Assembly: GCF_012971745.1 (NCBI RefSeq)
Contig: NZ_CP048834.1
Span: 868,001 to 932,000 of the forward strand
Length of the DNA: 64,000 bases
Origin: Starkeya sp. ORNL1
GTDB lineage: Bacteria > Pseudomonadota > Alphaproteobacteria > Rhizobiales > Xanthobacteraceae
Reading direction: 5' to 3'
Numbering within the stretch: the stretch's first letter is position 1; each line of letters begins with the position of its first letter. Of the stretch, positions 1-8,932 are shown piece by piece. A model generated the notes under the pieces. It did not search any database. It was not told the DNA's origin and worked only from the letters and a program-made list of their open reading frames with translations. Both the position numbers and the translations under genes were made by a program.

Positions 1-63
1 ATGGGCGTTGCGGTGCGCATGGCGGTGCTCGACGCGCTGTCGAGGAACCTTCCCAATGCCTGA
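1..63 (+). CDS. pyrB: Aspartate carbamoyltransferase catalytic subunit, C-terminal end (partial)
   Basis: The first 20 codons of the window form an open frame ending in TGA at 61-63. They read GVAVRMAVLDALSRN near the end, which is the usual C-terminus of bacterial aspartate carbamoyltransferase. The stop lies 8 nt inside the next gene, a dihydroorotase homologue, which is the classic translationally coupled pyrB-pyrC pair. Only the tail is visible, so the identification rests on this short match and on the neighbour. Confidence 0.75.
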   Translation: MGVAVRMAVLDALSRNLPNA

Positions 64-1369
64 GCCCCGAATCTCCGATCCTCGCCCCACCCTTCTCGCC
101 GGCGCCCGGATCGTCGATCCCTCGCGCGACCTCGACACCGCCGGCGACCTGCTGATCATCGACGGCGTCGTCAAGGACATCGCCACCGGCCTGCGCAATG
201 CCGGGCTGCCCGAGGACACCGAGATCGTCGAGTGCCGCGGCCTCGTCATCGCTCCGGGCCTCGTCGACATGCGCGCCTTCATCGGTGAGCCAGGCGCCGA
301 GCATCGCGAGACCCTGGCCTCGGCCAGCCAGGCGGCAGCGGCCGGCGGCGTCACCACAATCGTCTGCCAGCCGGACACCGATCCGATCATCGACGACCCC
401 GCCATCGTCGACTTCGTCAAGCGCCGGGCCCGCGACACCGCCATCGTGCACGTCCATCCGATGGCGGCGCTCACCAAGGGTCTCGCCGGGCGCGAGATGA
501 CCGAGATCGGCCTGCTCGGCGCTGCGGGTGCGGTCGCCTTCACCGACGGCGCGCGCTCGGTCGCTTCGGCCCAGGTGCTGCGCCGGGCACTGACCTATGC
601 GCGCGATTTCGGCGCGCTGATCGTGCATCACACCGAGGATGCCACGCTCACCGGCGAAGGGGTGATGAATGAAGGCGAGCTCGCCTCGCGGCTCGGCCTT
701 GCTGGTGCGCCCAAGGCGGCGGAGGCCATCGTGTTCGAGCGCGATGTGCGGCTCACCGGCATTACCGGCGGGCGCTACCATGCCGCCTCGCTCACCTGCG
801 CCGAATCCCTTGCCGTGCTGCACCGGGCGAAGGAGGACGGGCTGACCGTGACCGCTTCCGCCTCGATCAATCATCTGACGCTCAACGAGCGCGACGTCGT
901 CGGCTATCGCACCTTCTTCAAGCTGTCGCCGCCGCTGCGCGGCGAGGATGACCGCGTCGCTCTGGTCGAGGCGGTGGCGAGCGGGCTGATCGACGTCATC
1001 GTCTCCGACCACAATCCGCAGGATGTCGACGTCAAGCGCCTTCCCTTCTCCGAGGCAGCGCCCGGCGCCATCGGGCTGGAGACCATGCTCGCCGCCGGTC
1101 TGCGGCTGGTGAATAGCGGCGCCGTCGACCTGAAGACGCTGCTGCGCGCCATGTCGACCCGCCCCGCCGAACTGCTTGGCCTCGACGCCGGCTCGCTGCG
1201 CCCCGGCGCGCCGGCCGACATCGCGGTGATCGCGCTTGACGAGGCCTGGCTGCTCGACGCCGCCAGCCTGAAATCACGCTGCCGCAACACGCCGTTCGAC
1301 GAGGCGCGTTTCGAGGGCCGCGTAGTGCGCACCCTCGTTGCCGGCCGCACGGTGTATGAGTACGTTTGA
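56..1369 (+). CDS. pyrC: Dihydroorotase-like protein PyrC' (probably non-catalytic partner of PyrB)
   Basis: The 437-aa protein has the amidohydrolase fold of class I dihydroorotase (GEPGAEHRETL, AGGVTTIV, GAVAFTDG, RNTPF). The start chosen is the ATG at 56, which overlaps the pyrB stop. The metal-binding HxH after the first strand (normally DxHVHLREPG) reads DMRAFIGEPG, and the later ligand His in the QHVS-like position is also replaced. The HTED and SDHNP segments are kept. Families lacking these ligands (PyrC'/PyrX of pseudomonads) do not make dihydroorotate; they hold the aspartate carbamoyltransferase dodecamer together. I infer the same role here, with an active PyrC encoded elsewhere. 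Confidence 0.88.
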   Translation: MPEPRISDPRPTLLAGARIVDPSRDLDTAGDLLIIDGVVKDIATGLRNAGLPEDTEIVECRGLVIAPGLVDMRAFIGEPGAEHRETLASASQAAAAGGVTTIVCQPDTDPIIDDPAIVDFVKRRARDTAIVHVHPMAALTKGLAGREMTEIGLLGAAGAVAFTDGARSVASAQVLRRALTYARDFGALIVHHTEDATLTGEGVMNEGELASRLGLAGAPKAAEAIVFERDVRLTGITGGRYHAASLTCAESLAVLHRAKEDGLTVTASASINHLTLNERDVVGYRTFFKLSPPLRGEDDRVALVEAVASGLIDVIVSDHNPQDVDVKRLPFSEAAPGAIGLETMLAAGLRLVNSGAVDLKTLLRAMSTRPAELLGLDAGSLRPGAPADIAVIALDEAWLLDAASLKSRCRNTPFDEARFEGRVVRTLVAGRTVYEYV

Positions 1370-1434
1370 CGTTACGGACGCACGAACAATAAGCCCGGCA
1401 CAAGGCGGGGCATGACGGGTGGGGAGCGCATATC

Positions 1435-2040
1435 ATGACCTGGTCCCTCCCCGCCTTGCTTACCTTTCTCAGCCTCGCGCTCGGCTACCTGCTCGGCTCG
1501 ATCCCGTTCGGGCTGATCATCACGCGCCTGGCCGGAACGCAGGACATCCGCACCATCGGCTCCGGCAATATCGGCGCCACCAATGTGCTGCGCACCGGGC
1601 GCAAGGGGCTCGCCGCGGCTACCCTGGTCGGCGACGCGCTGAAGGGCGTTGTGGCGGTGCTGGTCGCCCGCGCGCTGTGGGGCGAGCAAGCAGCGCTGCT
1701 TGCCGGCCTCGCCGCCTTTCTCGGGCATGTCTTCCCGGTGTGGCTGCACTTCAAGGGCGGCAAGGGCGTCGCCACCTTCCTCGGCGTCGCGCTTGGCCTG
1801 TTCTGGCCGGCGGCGATCGCCTTTGCCGTGGTCTGGCTTTCCTGCGCCAAGCTCACCCGCTATTCCTCGCTCTCGGCGCTGATCGCCAGCGTTGCCGCGG
1901 CAATCGCGGCCTACCTCCTTGGCAATGCTCCAGCCGCGCTGTTGCTCGGCTTGCTCGCCGTTCTGATCTGGATCACCCACCGCGCCAATATCGCGCGGCT
2001 CATAGCCGGCACCGAGGGCAAGATCGGCGGGAAGGCGTGA
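1435..2040 (+). CDS. plsY: Glycerol-3-phosphate acyltransferase PlsY
   Basis: A 201-aa integral inner-membrane protein, the normal PlsY length. It transfers an acyl group from acyl-phosphate to glycerol-3-phosphate, the first step of phospholipid synthesis. The family motifs are visible: GSIPFGLII near the N-terminus, [12 protein letters not shown] in the first loop and [18 protein letters not shown] in the second. Several hydrophobic helices separate them. It lies 65 nt after pyrC' and 4 nt before dprA, so it is probably co-transcribed with dprA. Confidence 0.95.
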   Translation: MTWSLPALLTFLSLALGYLLGSIPFGLIITRLAGTQDIRTIGSGNIGATNVLRTGRKGLAAATLVGDALKGVVAVLVARALWGEQAALLAGLAAFLGHVFPVWLHFKGGKGVATFLGVALGLFWPAAIAFAVVWLSCAKLTRYSSLSALIASVAAAIAAYLLGNAPAALLLGLLAVLIWITHRANIARLIAGTEGKIGGKA

Positions 2041-2044
2041 GGCC

Positions 2045-3139
2045 ATGTCGCGGCTCGACGATGCACAGCGCCGCGACTGGCTCCGGCTGATCCGCACCGA
2101 GAATATCGGCCCGCGCAGCTTCCGCTCGCTGATCGAACGCTTCGGCAGCGCTGCTGCCGCCATAGAGGCGCTGCCGAGCCTCGCCCGTCGTGGCGGCGGC
2201 CTGATCGCGCCTCGCGTGCCGGACGTAAGGGAGGCCGACACCGAGATCGCGGCGCTGGCGAGGCTGGGGGGCCGCTTCATCGGGCTCGACGAGCTGGACT
2301 ATCCGCCGGCGCTGCGCGAGACCGAGGGCGCCCCGCCGCTTATCGCGGTACGCGGGCGCATCGACATGCTGAGCCGGCCGATGGTCGGCGTGGTCGGCGC
2401 GCGCAACGCCTCCGGCGCCGGGCGCATGATGGCAGCCAAGCTCTCCCGCGAGCTTGGCCGCACCGGACTGATCATCGCCTCCGGCCTCGCCCGCGGCATA
2501 GACGCCGCGGCGCATGAGGCCGGCCTCGATACCGGCACCCTTGCCGCCCTTGCCGGCGGCCATGACCGGCCCTACCCGCCGGAGAATCTGCCGCTGCTGG
2601 AGCAGATCCTCGAACGCGGCGTGGTGATCACGGAGATGCCGCTCGGCTGGGTGCCGCGAGCGCGCGACTTTCCCCGCCGCAACCGGCTGGTCTCCGGCGT
2701 CTCGCTCGCCGTGCTGGTGGTGGAAGCGGCGGAGCGTTCCGGCTCGCTCATCACCGCGCGGCTCGCCGGCGAACAGGGCCGCGACGTGTTCGCGGTGCCG
2801 GGCTCCCCGCTCGACCCGCGCGCTGCCGGCACCAACCAGCTGATCAAGCAGGGCGCCGGGCTGGTGACCTCCGCCGCCGACATACTCGACGTGCTCGGGC
2901 CTTTGATCGAGCGCCCGCCGGCCGCATTCAGGGAGCCGCCGGCGCCCTTCGCCGCGGAAGAGCCGACCGAGAGCATCCGCACCCGCATGCTGGGTTTGCT
3001 CGGGCCGACGCCGCTCGCCGTCGACGATCTCGCCGAATTGGCGCAGGCTTCCGCCTCCGACGTGCAGATCGTGCTATTGGAACTCGACATTGCCGGCCGG
3101 CTGGAACGTCATCCCGGCGGCCTCGTATCGCTACTCTGA
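2045..3139 (+). CDS. dprA: DNA processing protein DprA (Smf)
   Basis: A 364-aa Rossmann-fold single-stranded-DNA-binding protein that loads RecA during natural transformation. Characteristic stretches are GVVGARNASGAG, IASGLARGIDAAAHEAGL, FPRRNRLVSGVS, VVEAAERSGSLITARLA and FAVPGSPLDPRAAGTNQLI. An N-terminal helix-hairpin-like segment and a C-terminal winged helix (about residues 300-364) complete the usual layout. The gene starts 4 nt after the plsY stop. The 170 nt between it and topA contain no further gene. Confidence 0.95.
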   Translation: MSRLDDAQRRDWLRLIRTENIGPRSFRSLIERFGSAAAAIEALPSLARRGGGLIAPRVPDVREADTEIAALARLGGRFIGLDELDYPPALRETEGAPPLIAVRGRIDMLSRPMVGVVGARNASGAGRMMAAKLSRELGRTGLIIASGLARGIDAAAHEAGLDTGTLAALAGGHDRPYPPENLPLLEQILERGVVITEMPLGWVPRARDFPRRNRLVSGVSLAVLVVEAAERSGSLITARLAGEQGRDVFAVPGSPLDPRAAGTNQLIKQGAGLVTSAADILDVLGPLIERPPAAFREPPAPFAAEEPTESIRTRMLGLLGPTPLAVDDLAELAQASASDVQIVLLELDIAGRLERHPGGLVSLL

Positions 3140-3309
3140 TCCGGCATTTCTGGCGTCTTCGACACCCTCCGGTGGTGGGGCGCAAATGTCACGCCATTTG
3201 CATAGGAGACCCGCATTCGGGACGGTGCATTTGACAGCGTGGCATGGCTACCCCATTTTCCGGCCGCTCTCGGGGCTGAGCTTTTCCTCCAACGAAACAT
3301 GGCAGGCGC

Positions 3310-5952
3310 ATGCAGGTCGTCATCGTCGAATCGCCCGCTAAGGCGAAGACGATCAACAAATATCTCGGACCGGGCTATGAGGTGATCGCCTCATATGGCC
3401 ACGTGCGTGATCTGCCTGCCAAGGATGGCTCGGTCGATCCCGAGCATGATTTCCGCATGCTGTGGGACATCGATCCCAAGGCGCAGAAGCGGCTCGCCGA
3501 CATCGCGCGGGCGGTGAAGGCCTCCGATGGCCTGATCCTCGCCACCGATCCGGATCGCGAAGGCGAAGCCATCTCCTGGCACGTGCTGGAGATATTGAAG
3601 GAAAAGCGCGCGCTGAAGGACCAGCCGATCTCGCGCGTGGTCTTCAACGCCATCACCAAATCGTCCGTGCTCGAGGCGATGAAGAACCCGCGCATGATCG
3701 ACGCGGCGCTGGTGGACGCCTATCTCGCCCGCCGCGCCCTCGACTATCTGGTCGGCTTCACGCTTTCCCCGGTGCTGTGGCGCAAGCTGCCCGGCGCCCG
3801 CTCGGCGGGGCGCGTGCAGTCGGTGGCGCTGCGCCTGGTCTGCGACCGCGAGCGCGAGATCGAGGTCTTCGTGCGCCGCGAATATTGGTCGATCGCCGCG
3901 ACGCTGGCGACGCCGCGCAATGAGACCTTCGAGGCGCGCCTCACCGGCGCCGACGGCAAGAAGATTACCCGGCTCGACGTCGGCACCGAAGCCGAGGCGA
4001 TGACGTTCCGCAGCGCGCTGGAGAAAGCGGACTATGTGGTGCGCTCGGTCGAGGCGAAGCCCGCCCGCCGCCACCCCTACCCGCCCTTCACCACCTCGAC
4101 GCTGCAGCAGGAGGCGAGCCGCAAACTTGGCTTCGCACCGGCCATCACCATGCGCATCGCGCAGCGGCTCTATGAGGGCATCGACATCGGCGGCGAGACC
4201 GTCGGCCTCATCACCTATATGCGTACCGACGGCGTCGACATGGCGCCGGAGGCGATCGCCGCGGCACGCTCGGTGATCGGCCACGAATATGGCGAGCGCT
4301 ACGTGCCGTCCGCGCCGCGCAAATACACCGCCAAGGCGAAGAACGCGCAGGAGGCCCACGAGGCCATCCGGCCGACCGACGTGGCGCGGCTGCCGAAGGA
4401 GGTCGCTCGCCAGCTGGAGCCCGACCAGGCCAAGCTCTATGAGCTGATCTGGCTGCGTACCGTGGCGAGCCAGATGGAATCCGCCGAGCTGGAACGCACC
4501 ACCGTCGATATCGACGCCAAGGTGTCGGGCCGCGCGCTGGAGTTGCGCGCCACCGGCTCGGTGATCAAGTTCGACGGCTTCCTCACGCTCTATCGCGAAG
4601 GCCGCGACGACGAGGAGGAGGACGAGGAGAATCGTCGCCTCCCCGCCATGTCCGCCAACGAGATCCTGGCGAACAAGGGCATCAAGGCCGACCAGCATTT
4701 CACCGAGCCGCCGCCGCGCTATTCGGAAGCCTCGCTGGTCAAGCGCATGGAAGAGCTCGGCATCGGCCGGCCCTCCACCTATGCCTCGGTGCTCGCGGTG
4801 CTGCGTGACCGCGAATATGTGAAGCTCGACAAGCGCCGCCTCGTCCCCGAGGACAAGGGCCGGCTGGTCACGGCGTTCCTGGAGAGCTTCTTCGACCGCT
4901 ACGTCGAGTACGACTTCACGGCCGACCTCGAAGAGAAGCTCGACCGCATCTCCGCGGGCGAGCTCGAATGGAAGGACGTGCTGCGCGACTTCTGGCGCGA
5001 CTTCGCGGCCGCCGTCGGCGAGATCAAGGACCTGCGCGTCTCCGAGGTGCTCGCCGCGCTCGACGAGATGCTGACCGCGCACGTCTTCCCGCCCAAGGAG
5101 GACGGCTCGGATCCGCGTGTCTGCCCGACCTGCGGCAATGGCCGTCTGTCGCTCAAGATGGGCAAGTTCGGCGCCTTCATCGGCTGCTCGAACTATCCGG
5201 AGTGCAAGTACACCCGCCCGCTCGCCGCGCAGAATGGCGAGAATGGCGAGGCGGAAACCAACGGCACCCGCGTGCTCGGCACCGACCCGGTGACGGGCCT
5301 GGAGGTCACGCTGCGCGAAGGGCGCTTCGGCACCTATCTCCAGCTCGGCGAAGGCAAGGACGGCGAGAAGCCGAAGCGATCCAGCCTGCCCAAAGGCCTC
5401 GCGCCGGCCGATGTCGATCTCGAGACCGCCCTCGCCTTGCTCTCGCTACCGCGCGAGATCGGCCGGCACCCGGAAAGCGGCGAACCGATCCTCGCCGGCA
5501 TCGGCAAGTTCGGCCCCTATGTGCAGAGCGGCAAGACCTACGCCAATATCGACGCCGGTGACGACATCCTCTCGATCGGCCTCAACCGCGCAGTGGCGCT
5601 GATCGCCGACAAGCAGAACAAGGGTCCGGGCGGACGCCGGGGCACACCCGCCGGCCGCGAACTCGGCGAGTATCCGGAAGTCGGCGGCGTGATCAGCGTG
5701 CGCCCCGGCCGCTTCGGGCCTTATGTGAACCACGGCAAGATCAATGCGACGCTGCCGAAGGGCACCGACCCGGAGACGGTGACGCTGGAGCAGGCGGTCG
5801 AGTTGATCAAGGCCAAGGCCGGCACGACACCGGAGCGCCCGGCGCGCAAGGCGGCGGCGAAGAGTTCGCCGGCTAAGAGCCCGGCGAAGAAGCCGGCGGC
5901 CAAGAAGGCGCCCGCCAAGAAGCCGGCTGCGAAGAAGGCCGCTGAGGGCTAG
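3310..5952 (+). CDS. topA: DNA topoisomerase I
   Basis: Type IA topoisomerase of 880 aa that relaxes negative supercoils. It begins with the standard MQVVIVESPAKAKTI. The TOPRIM acidic motif DPDREGE is at residues 80-86 and the catalytic tyrosine is in GLITYMRTDG (about Y303). A four-cysteine zinc ribbon (CPTCGNGR...GCSNYPEC) lies at about residues 605-632. It is followed by repeated toprim-C modules (GRFGTYLQ, GKFGPYVQ, GRFGPYVN) and a lysine/alanine/proline-rich tail, which is typical of alphaproteobacteria and probably binds DNA. Synteny with dprA upstream fits. Confidence 0.98.
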   Translation: MQVVIVESPAKAKTINKYLGPGYEVIASYGHVRDLPAKDGSVDPEHDFRMLWDIDPKAQKRLADIARAVKASDGLILATDPDREGEAISWHVLEILKEKRALKDQPISRVVFNAITKSSVLEAMKNPRMIDAALVDAYLARRALDYLVGFTLSPVLWRKLPGARSAGRVQSVALRLVCDREREIEVFVRREYWSIAATLATPRNETFEARLTGADGKKITRLDVGTEAEAMTFRSALEKADYVVRSVEAKPARRHPYPPFTTSTLQQEASRKLGFAPAITMRIAQRLYEGIDIGGETVGLITYMRTDGVDMAPEAIAAARSVIGHEYGERYVPSAPRKYTAKAKNAQEAHEAIRPTDVARLPKEVARQLEPDQAKLYELIWLRTVASQMESAELERTTVDIDAKVSGRALELRATGSVIKFDGFLTLYREGRDDEEEDEENRRLPAMSANEILANKGIKADQHFTEPPPRYSEASLVKRMEELGIGRPSTYASVLAVLRDREYVKLDKRRLVPEDKGRLVTAFLESFFDRYVEYDFTADLEEKLDRISAGELEWKDVLRDFWRDFAAAVGEIKDLRVSEVLAALDEMLTAHVFPPKEDGSDPRVCPTCGNGRLSLKMGKFGAFIGCSNYPECKYTRPLAAQNGENGEAETNGTRVLGTDPVTGLEVTLREGRFGTYLQLGEGKDGEKPKRSSLPKGLAPADVDLETALALLSLPREIGRHPESGEPILAGIGKFGPYVQSGKTYANIDAGDDILSIGLNRAVALIADKQNKGPGGRRGTPAGRELGEYPEVGGVISVRPGRFGPYVNHGKINATLPKGTDPETVTLEQAVELIKAKAGTTPERPARKAAAKSSPAKSPAKKPAAKKAPAKKPAAKKAAEG

Positions 5953-5954
5953 CC

Positions 5955-6092
5955 TGTCATCCCGGCCCACGGCTCTTGCCTTCGGCAAGCCGGGAGGACA
6001 GGCTCCGCGATGCGCTGAGCCGGGATCGCACGAAGCTGGAGAGCGTCACGCGATCCCGGATACGGCCTGACGGCCGTTCCGGGATGACGTCT
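5955..6092. repeat. Intergenic palindromic repeat (TCATCCCGG family)
   Basis: The stretch after topA holds several opposed copies of a TCATCCCGGC / GCCGGGAT core (5957-5966, 6019-6026, 6051-6058, 6077-6086) with inner hairpins. It begins CTGTCATCCCGGCC and ends GGGATGACGTC. This is the kind of short mosaic palindrome found in many intergenic regions of this bacterial group. It separates topA from the convergent MFS gene and could also act as a transcription end for either. Confidence 0.6.
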
Positions 6093-6104
6093 TCTGGTGC
6101 GCCC

Positions 6105-7586
6105 CTACTCGATATCGATGTGGTGCACCGTGGTGCGCAGCGGGCGCTCTTCCATGATGAGGGTCGCCACCAGCCCGATGAACAGCGCGAAGCCCGCCGC
6201 TGCGAACACCCAGCGGAAAGCGTGCGCCATGGTCGCCGCTTCCGCAGCGCCCAGGGCCAGCGAACCTCCGGTCTCGTGCGGGCCGCTGACGCCGGCGAGC
6301 CCGATCACGATGGCGCCGAACACCGCGGTCAGCACCGCGCCGCCGAGCGAGCGGAAGAAGTTCATCGCCGCCGTCGCCGTGCCGATCTGCGGCACCGGCA
6401 CCGCATTCTGGATGCCCACCGTCGCCACCGGCAGCACCGTGCCGAGCCCGACGCCGGCTATCCCGGTGAGCAGCACCAGAACGGCGAGCGGCACGCCGGC
6501 GGGATCGATGGCGAGCACCGCCAGCGCTAGCATGCCGATGGCCTGACCGGCGACCGGCAGGCGCTTGTAATGGGGGATATGCGGCATCAGCCGGCCGGTG
6601 GCGGTGGCGCCGACCACCACGCCCGCCATCAGCGGGATCATGGCGAGCCCGGATTGGCTGGCCGAGAGGTGCAGCACCGACTCGAAATAGAGCGGCAGCT
6701 CGATCGACAGGCCGATCAGCGTACCCATGGCGCAGGCCGCGGCGATGATGCCGGTGAGCACCACCTGGTTCGACAGCACCGAGAGCGGCAGCAGCGGTTC
6801 CACCGCGGTGGCGATGCGCAGGCCGAACAACGCCCAGAGCACCACCGATCCGGCGACCAGGCCCAGAACTTCGACCGACCCCCAGGAGAAGCGCGTGCCG
6901 CCCCAGCTCAGTGCCAGCAGCATCGCCACGGTGGCCAGGCACATCAGCAGCGCGCCGAGCACGTCGAGCCGGTGCTTGTGGTGGTGCGGCGGCAGCCGGC
7001 GCAGCGCCCGCTCGCTGCGCACCGCGGCGGCGATGCCGAGCGGCACATTGATCCAGAAGATCAGCGACCAGTGCAGATGCTGGGCGAAGAAGCCGCCGAG
7101 GATCGGACCGGCAATGGAGGAGGAGATGAAGACGGCGGCGAAATAGCCCTGGTACTTGCCGCGGTCGCGCGGCGCGATCATCAGCCCGATAATGGTCTGC
7201 GCCAGCGAGATCAGCCCGCCGCCGCCAATGCCCTGCAAGGCGCGGGCGACGATAAGCCAGAAGATGCTCGGCGCCAGCGCGCAGGCGATCGAGCCCACCA
7301 GGAAGACGGCGATGCCGGCGAGCAGCACAGGGCGCGGACCGTAGATATCGGCGAGCTTGCCAACCAGCGGCGTCACCGCTGTGGCGGTGAGCAAATAGGA
7401 GGTGACGATCCAGGGCAGGCTTTCGAGATCGGAGAAGGCAACGCCGATGGTCGGCAGCGCGGTGGCAACGATGGTCTGGTCGAGAGCGCTGAGGAACATC
7501 GCCAGCATGACGCCGAACAGGATCGTGCGGACTTCGGCTGGGTCGAGGGTCAGGGAGGCGTCGCTTCCCGGAGAACGGGCATCCAT
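6105..7586 (-). CDS. MFS drug efflux transporter, DHA2 (EmrB/QacA) family
   Basis: About 493 aa with 14 predicted membrane helices, the DHA2 layout. Motif C-like and family signatures are visible: FLSALDQTIVATALPTI in helix 1, KLADIYGPRPVLL in the first loop, and ARALQGIGGGGLISLAQTI. It probably exports toxic compounds using the proton gradient. The start at 7586 is chosen because the protein then begins MDARSPGSDASL with a GGAAAG element upstream; longer reads add an unlikely Cys/Arg-rich leader. The substrate cannot be told from sequence. Confidence 0.9.
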   Translation of the reverse strand: MDARSPGSDASLTLDPAEVRTILFGVMLAMFLSALDQTIVATALPTIGVAFSDLESLPWIVTSYLLTATAVTPLVGKLADIYGPRPVLLAGIAVFLVGSIACALAPSIFWLIVARALQGIGGGGLISLAQTIIGLMIAPRDRGKYQGYFAAVFISSSIAGPILGGFFAQHLHWSLIFWINVPLGIAAAVRSERALRRLPPHHHKHRLDVLGALLMCLATVAMLLALSWGGTRFSWGSVEVLGLVAGSVVLWALFGLRIATAVEPLLPLSVLSNQVVLTGIIAAACAMGTLIGLSIELPLYFESVLHLSASQSGLAMIPLMAGVVVGATATGRLMPHIPHYKRLPVAGQAIGMLALAVLAIDPAGVPLAVLVLLTGIAGVGLGTVLPVATVGIQNAVPVPQIGTATAAMNFFRSLGGAVLTAVFGAIVIGLAGVSGPHETGGSLALGAAEAATMAHAFRWVFAAAGFALFIGLVATLIMEERPLRTTVHHIDIE

Positions 7587-7823
7587 CGTGATTCTTTCCG
7601 GCTTCAGGCAGGCTTCGGACACTGAGGGCCCGGCGCGGCGGCAACATGAACCGGAATGCCGGGATTGCAAGTGAGCAAACGATCAATTTCAGGAGCGATT
7701 GACGATCCAAGGTTCGGCTTTTCCGAAATCGAGTTCCGTCAACCGACGACTATTCCGAACATCGGGAAAGATTATGTTGCGCTCGCGCCGGGGATCTCTC
7801 CGGGCAAAGGCGGAGACGGCGAA

Positions 7824-8738
7824 ATGCTCAAACTGGTGTTCGGTGCCCTGGCACTTCTTGGTTCGGCGGTGCCAGTGGCAGCTGAGGTGCACCCCTTCCC
7901 GGCCGCGTTCCGCACCGAGGATATCAAGGTGGATGCGGATACCACCATCCATGCCCGCGTCGGCGGACAGGGACCCACGGTGGTGCTGATCCATGGCTTC
8001 GGCGATACCGGCGACATGTGGGCGCCACTCGCGGCCAACCTGGTGAAGGACCACACCGTCGTCGTTCCCGACCTGCGCGGCATGGGCCTCTCCTCCCATC
8101 CCGCCGGCGGCTATGACAAGAAGACCCAGGCTGGCGACGTACGCGCGGTGCTGGAGAAGCTGGGCCTCGACCGCGCGGTGATTGTCGGCCACGACATCGG
8201 CACCATGGTCGCCTATGCCTATGCCGTGCGCTACCCGCAGGCGACGGTGAAACTGGTGGTCATGGATGCGCCGGTCCCCGGCATTCCGCCCTGGGACGAG
8301 ATCGTGCGCAATCCGCTGCTCTGGCATTTCGATTTCGGCGGCCCGGATGCCGAGCGGCTGGTGGCGGGCCGCGAGCGCATCTATCTCGACCGCTTCTGGA
8401 ACGAGTTCGCCGGCAATCCGGCCAAGATCGACGAGGCGACGCGCGCCCATTATGCCGCGCTCTATGCCCAACCCGGCGCGATGCGCTCCTCCTTCGCCCA
8501 GTTCCGCTCGATCCGTAGGGATGCCGAGGACAACAAGACGGCGATGAAGGTGAAGCTCACCATGCCGGTACTGGCGATCGGCGGCGAGAAGTCGTTCGGC
8601 GCCATGGAGGCAGTAGTGATGCGCAATGCGGCCGGCAATGTCACCGAGCTGGTCATCCCCGATGCCGGCCACTGGCTGATGGAAGAGCAGCCCGAGACGA
8701 CGGTGAAGGCGGTGCGGGCGTTCATCGAGCAGCCGTGA
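7824..8738 (+). CDS. Secreted alpha/beta hydrolase (epoxide hydrolase / dehalogenase-like)
   Basis: About 304 aa. The start at 7824 has a GGAG 10 nt upstream and gives a signal peptide (MLKLVFGALALLGSAVPVAA), so the enzyme is probably periplasmic. The core shows VVLIHGFGDTGDMW (oxyanion region), PDLRGMGLSS, the nucleophile elbow GHDIG with aspartate as nucleophile, and GHWLMEEQPE carrying the catalytic histidine. An Asp nucleophile fits epoxide hydrolases and haloacid/haloalkane dehalogenases rather than esterases. It is divergent from the MFS gene. The substrate is unknown. Confidence 0.85.
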   Translation: MLKLVFGALALLGSAVPVAAEVHPFPAAFRTEDIKVDADTTIHARVGGQGPTVVLIHGFGDTGDMWAPLAANLVKDHTVVVPDLRGMGLSSHPAGGYDKKTQAGDVRAVLEKLGLDRAVIVGHDIGTMVAYAYAVRYPQATVKLVVMDAPVPGIPPWDEIVRNPLLWHFDFGGPDAERLVAGRERIYLDRFWNEFAGNPAKIDEATRAHYAALYAQPGAMRSSFAQFRSIRRDAEDNKTAMKVKLTMPVLAIGGEKSFGAMEAVVMRNAAGNVTELVIPDAGHWLMEEQPETTVKAVRAFIEQP

Positions 8739-8757
8739 GCGGCTTGGCATGGGCATA

Positions 8758-8852
8758 CTTCGAGGCTCAATACACTTGCGCCTCAGGATGAGGTTCATCT
8801 TGTAAGAGCGACCTCATCCCGAGGTGCCGGCCACAGGCTGGCCTCGAAGGAT
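8758..8852. repeat. Dispersed CCTTCGAGGC/CCTCAGGATGA repeat, copy 1
   Basis: Two opposed half-elements, TTCGAGGC...GCCTCAGGATGAGG and ACCTCATCCCGAGGTGC...GGCCTCGAAGGAT, sit between the hydrolase and rnr. The same modules recur at 23696-23812, 28645-28754 and 37753-37857. They resemble REP/RIME-type intergenic palindromes of rhizobia and their relatives. Confidence 0.75.
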
Positions 8853-8932
8853 AGTCACCCAGCGCACCCAGCCATCGACGCACCGCCATGGGTCCACTAA
8901 CTATAGTCCTCTGATCGAGGACCAAACGACTC

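Noticed and set aside
3391..5082. 563-aa open frame antisense to topA
   Set aside because: It mirrors topA codon structure (GC-rich third positions produce long antisense frames) and has no family likeness; topA itself is unmistakable.
6046..7710. 554-aa frame on the same strand as the MFS gene
   Set aside because: It is the +1 shadow of the MFS frame, Arg/Ala-rich without membrane helices.
8758..8852. Insertion sequence or transposon end
   Set aside because: There is no transposase and no single pair of terminal repeats; the modules recur elsewhere in other orders, so they are treated as small intergenic repeats.
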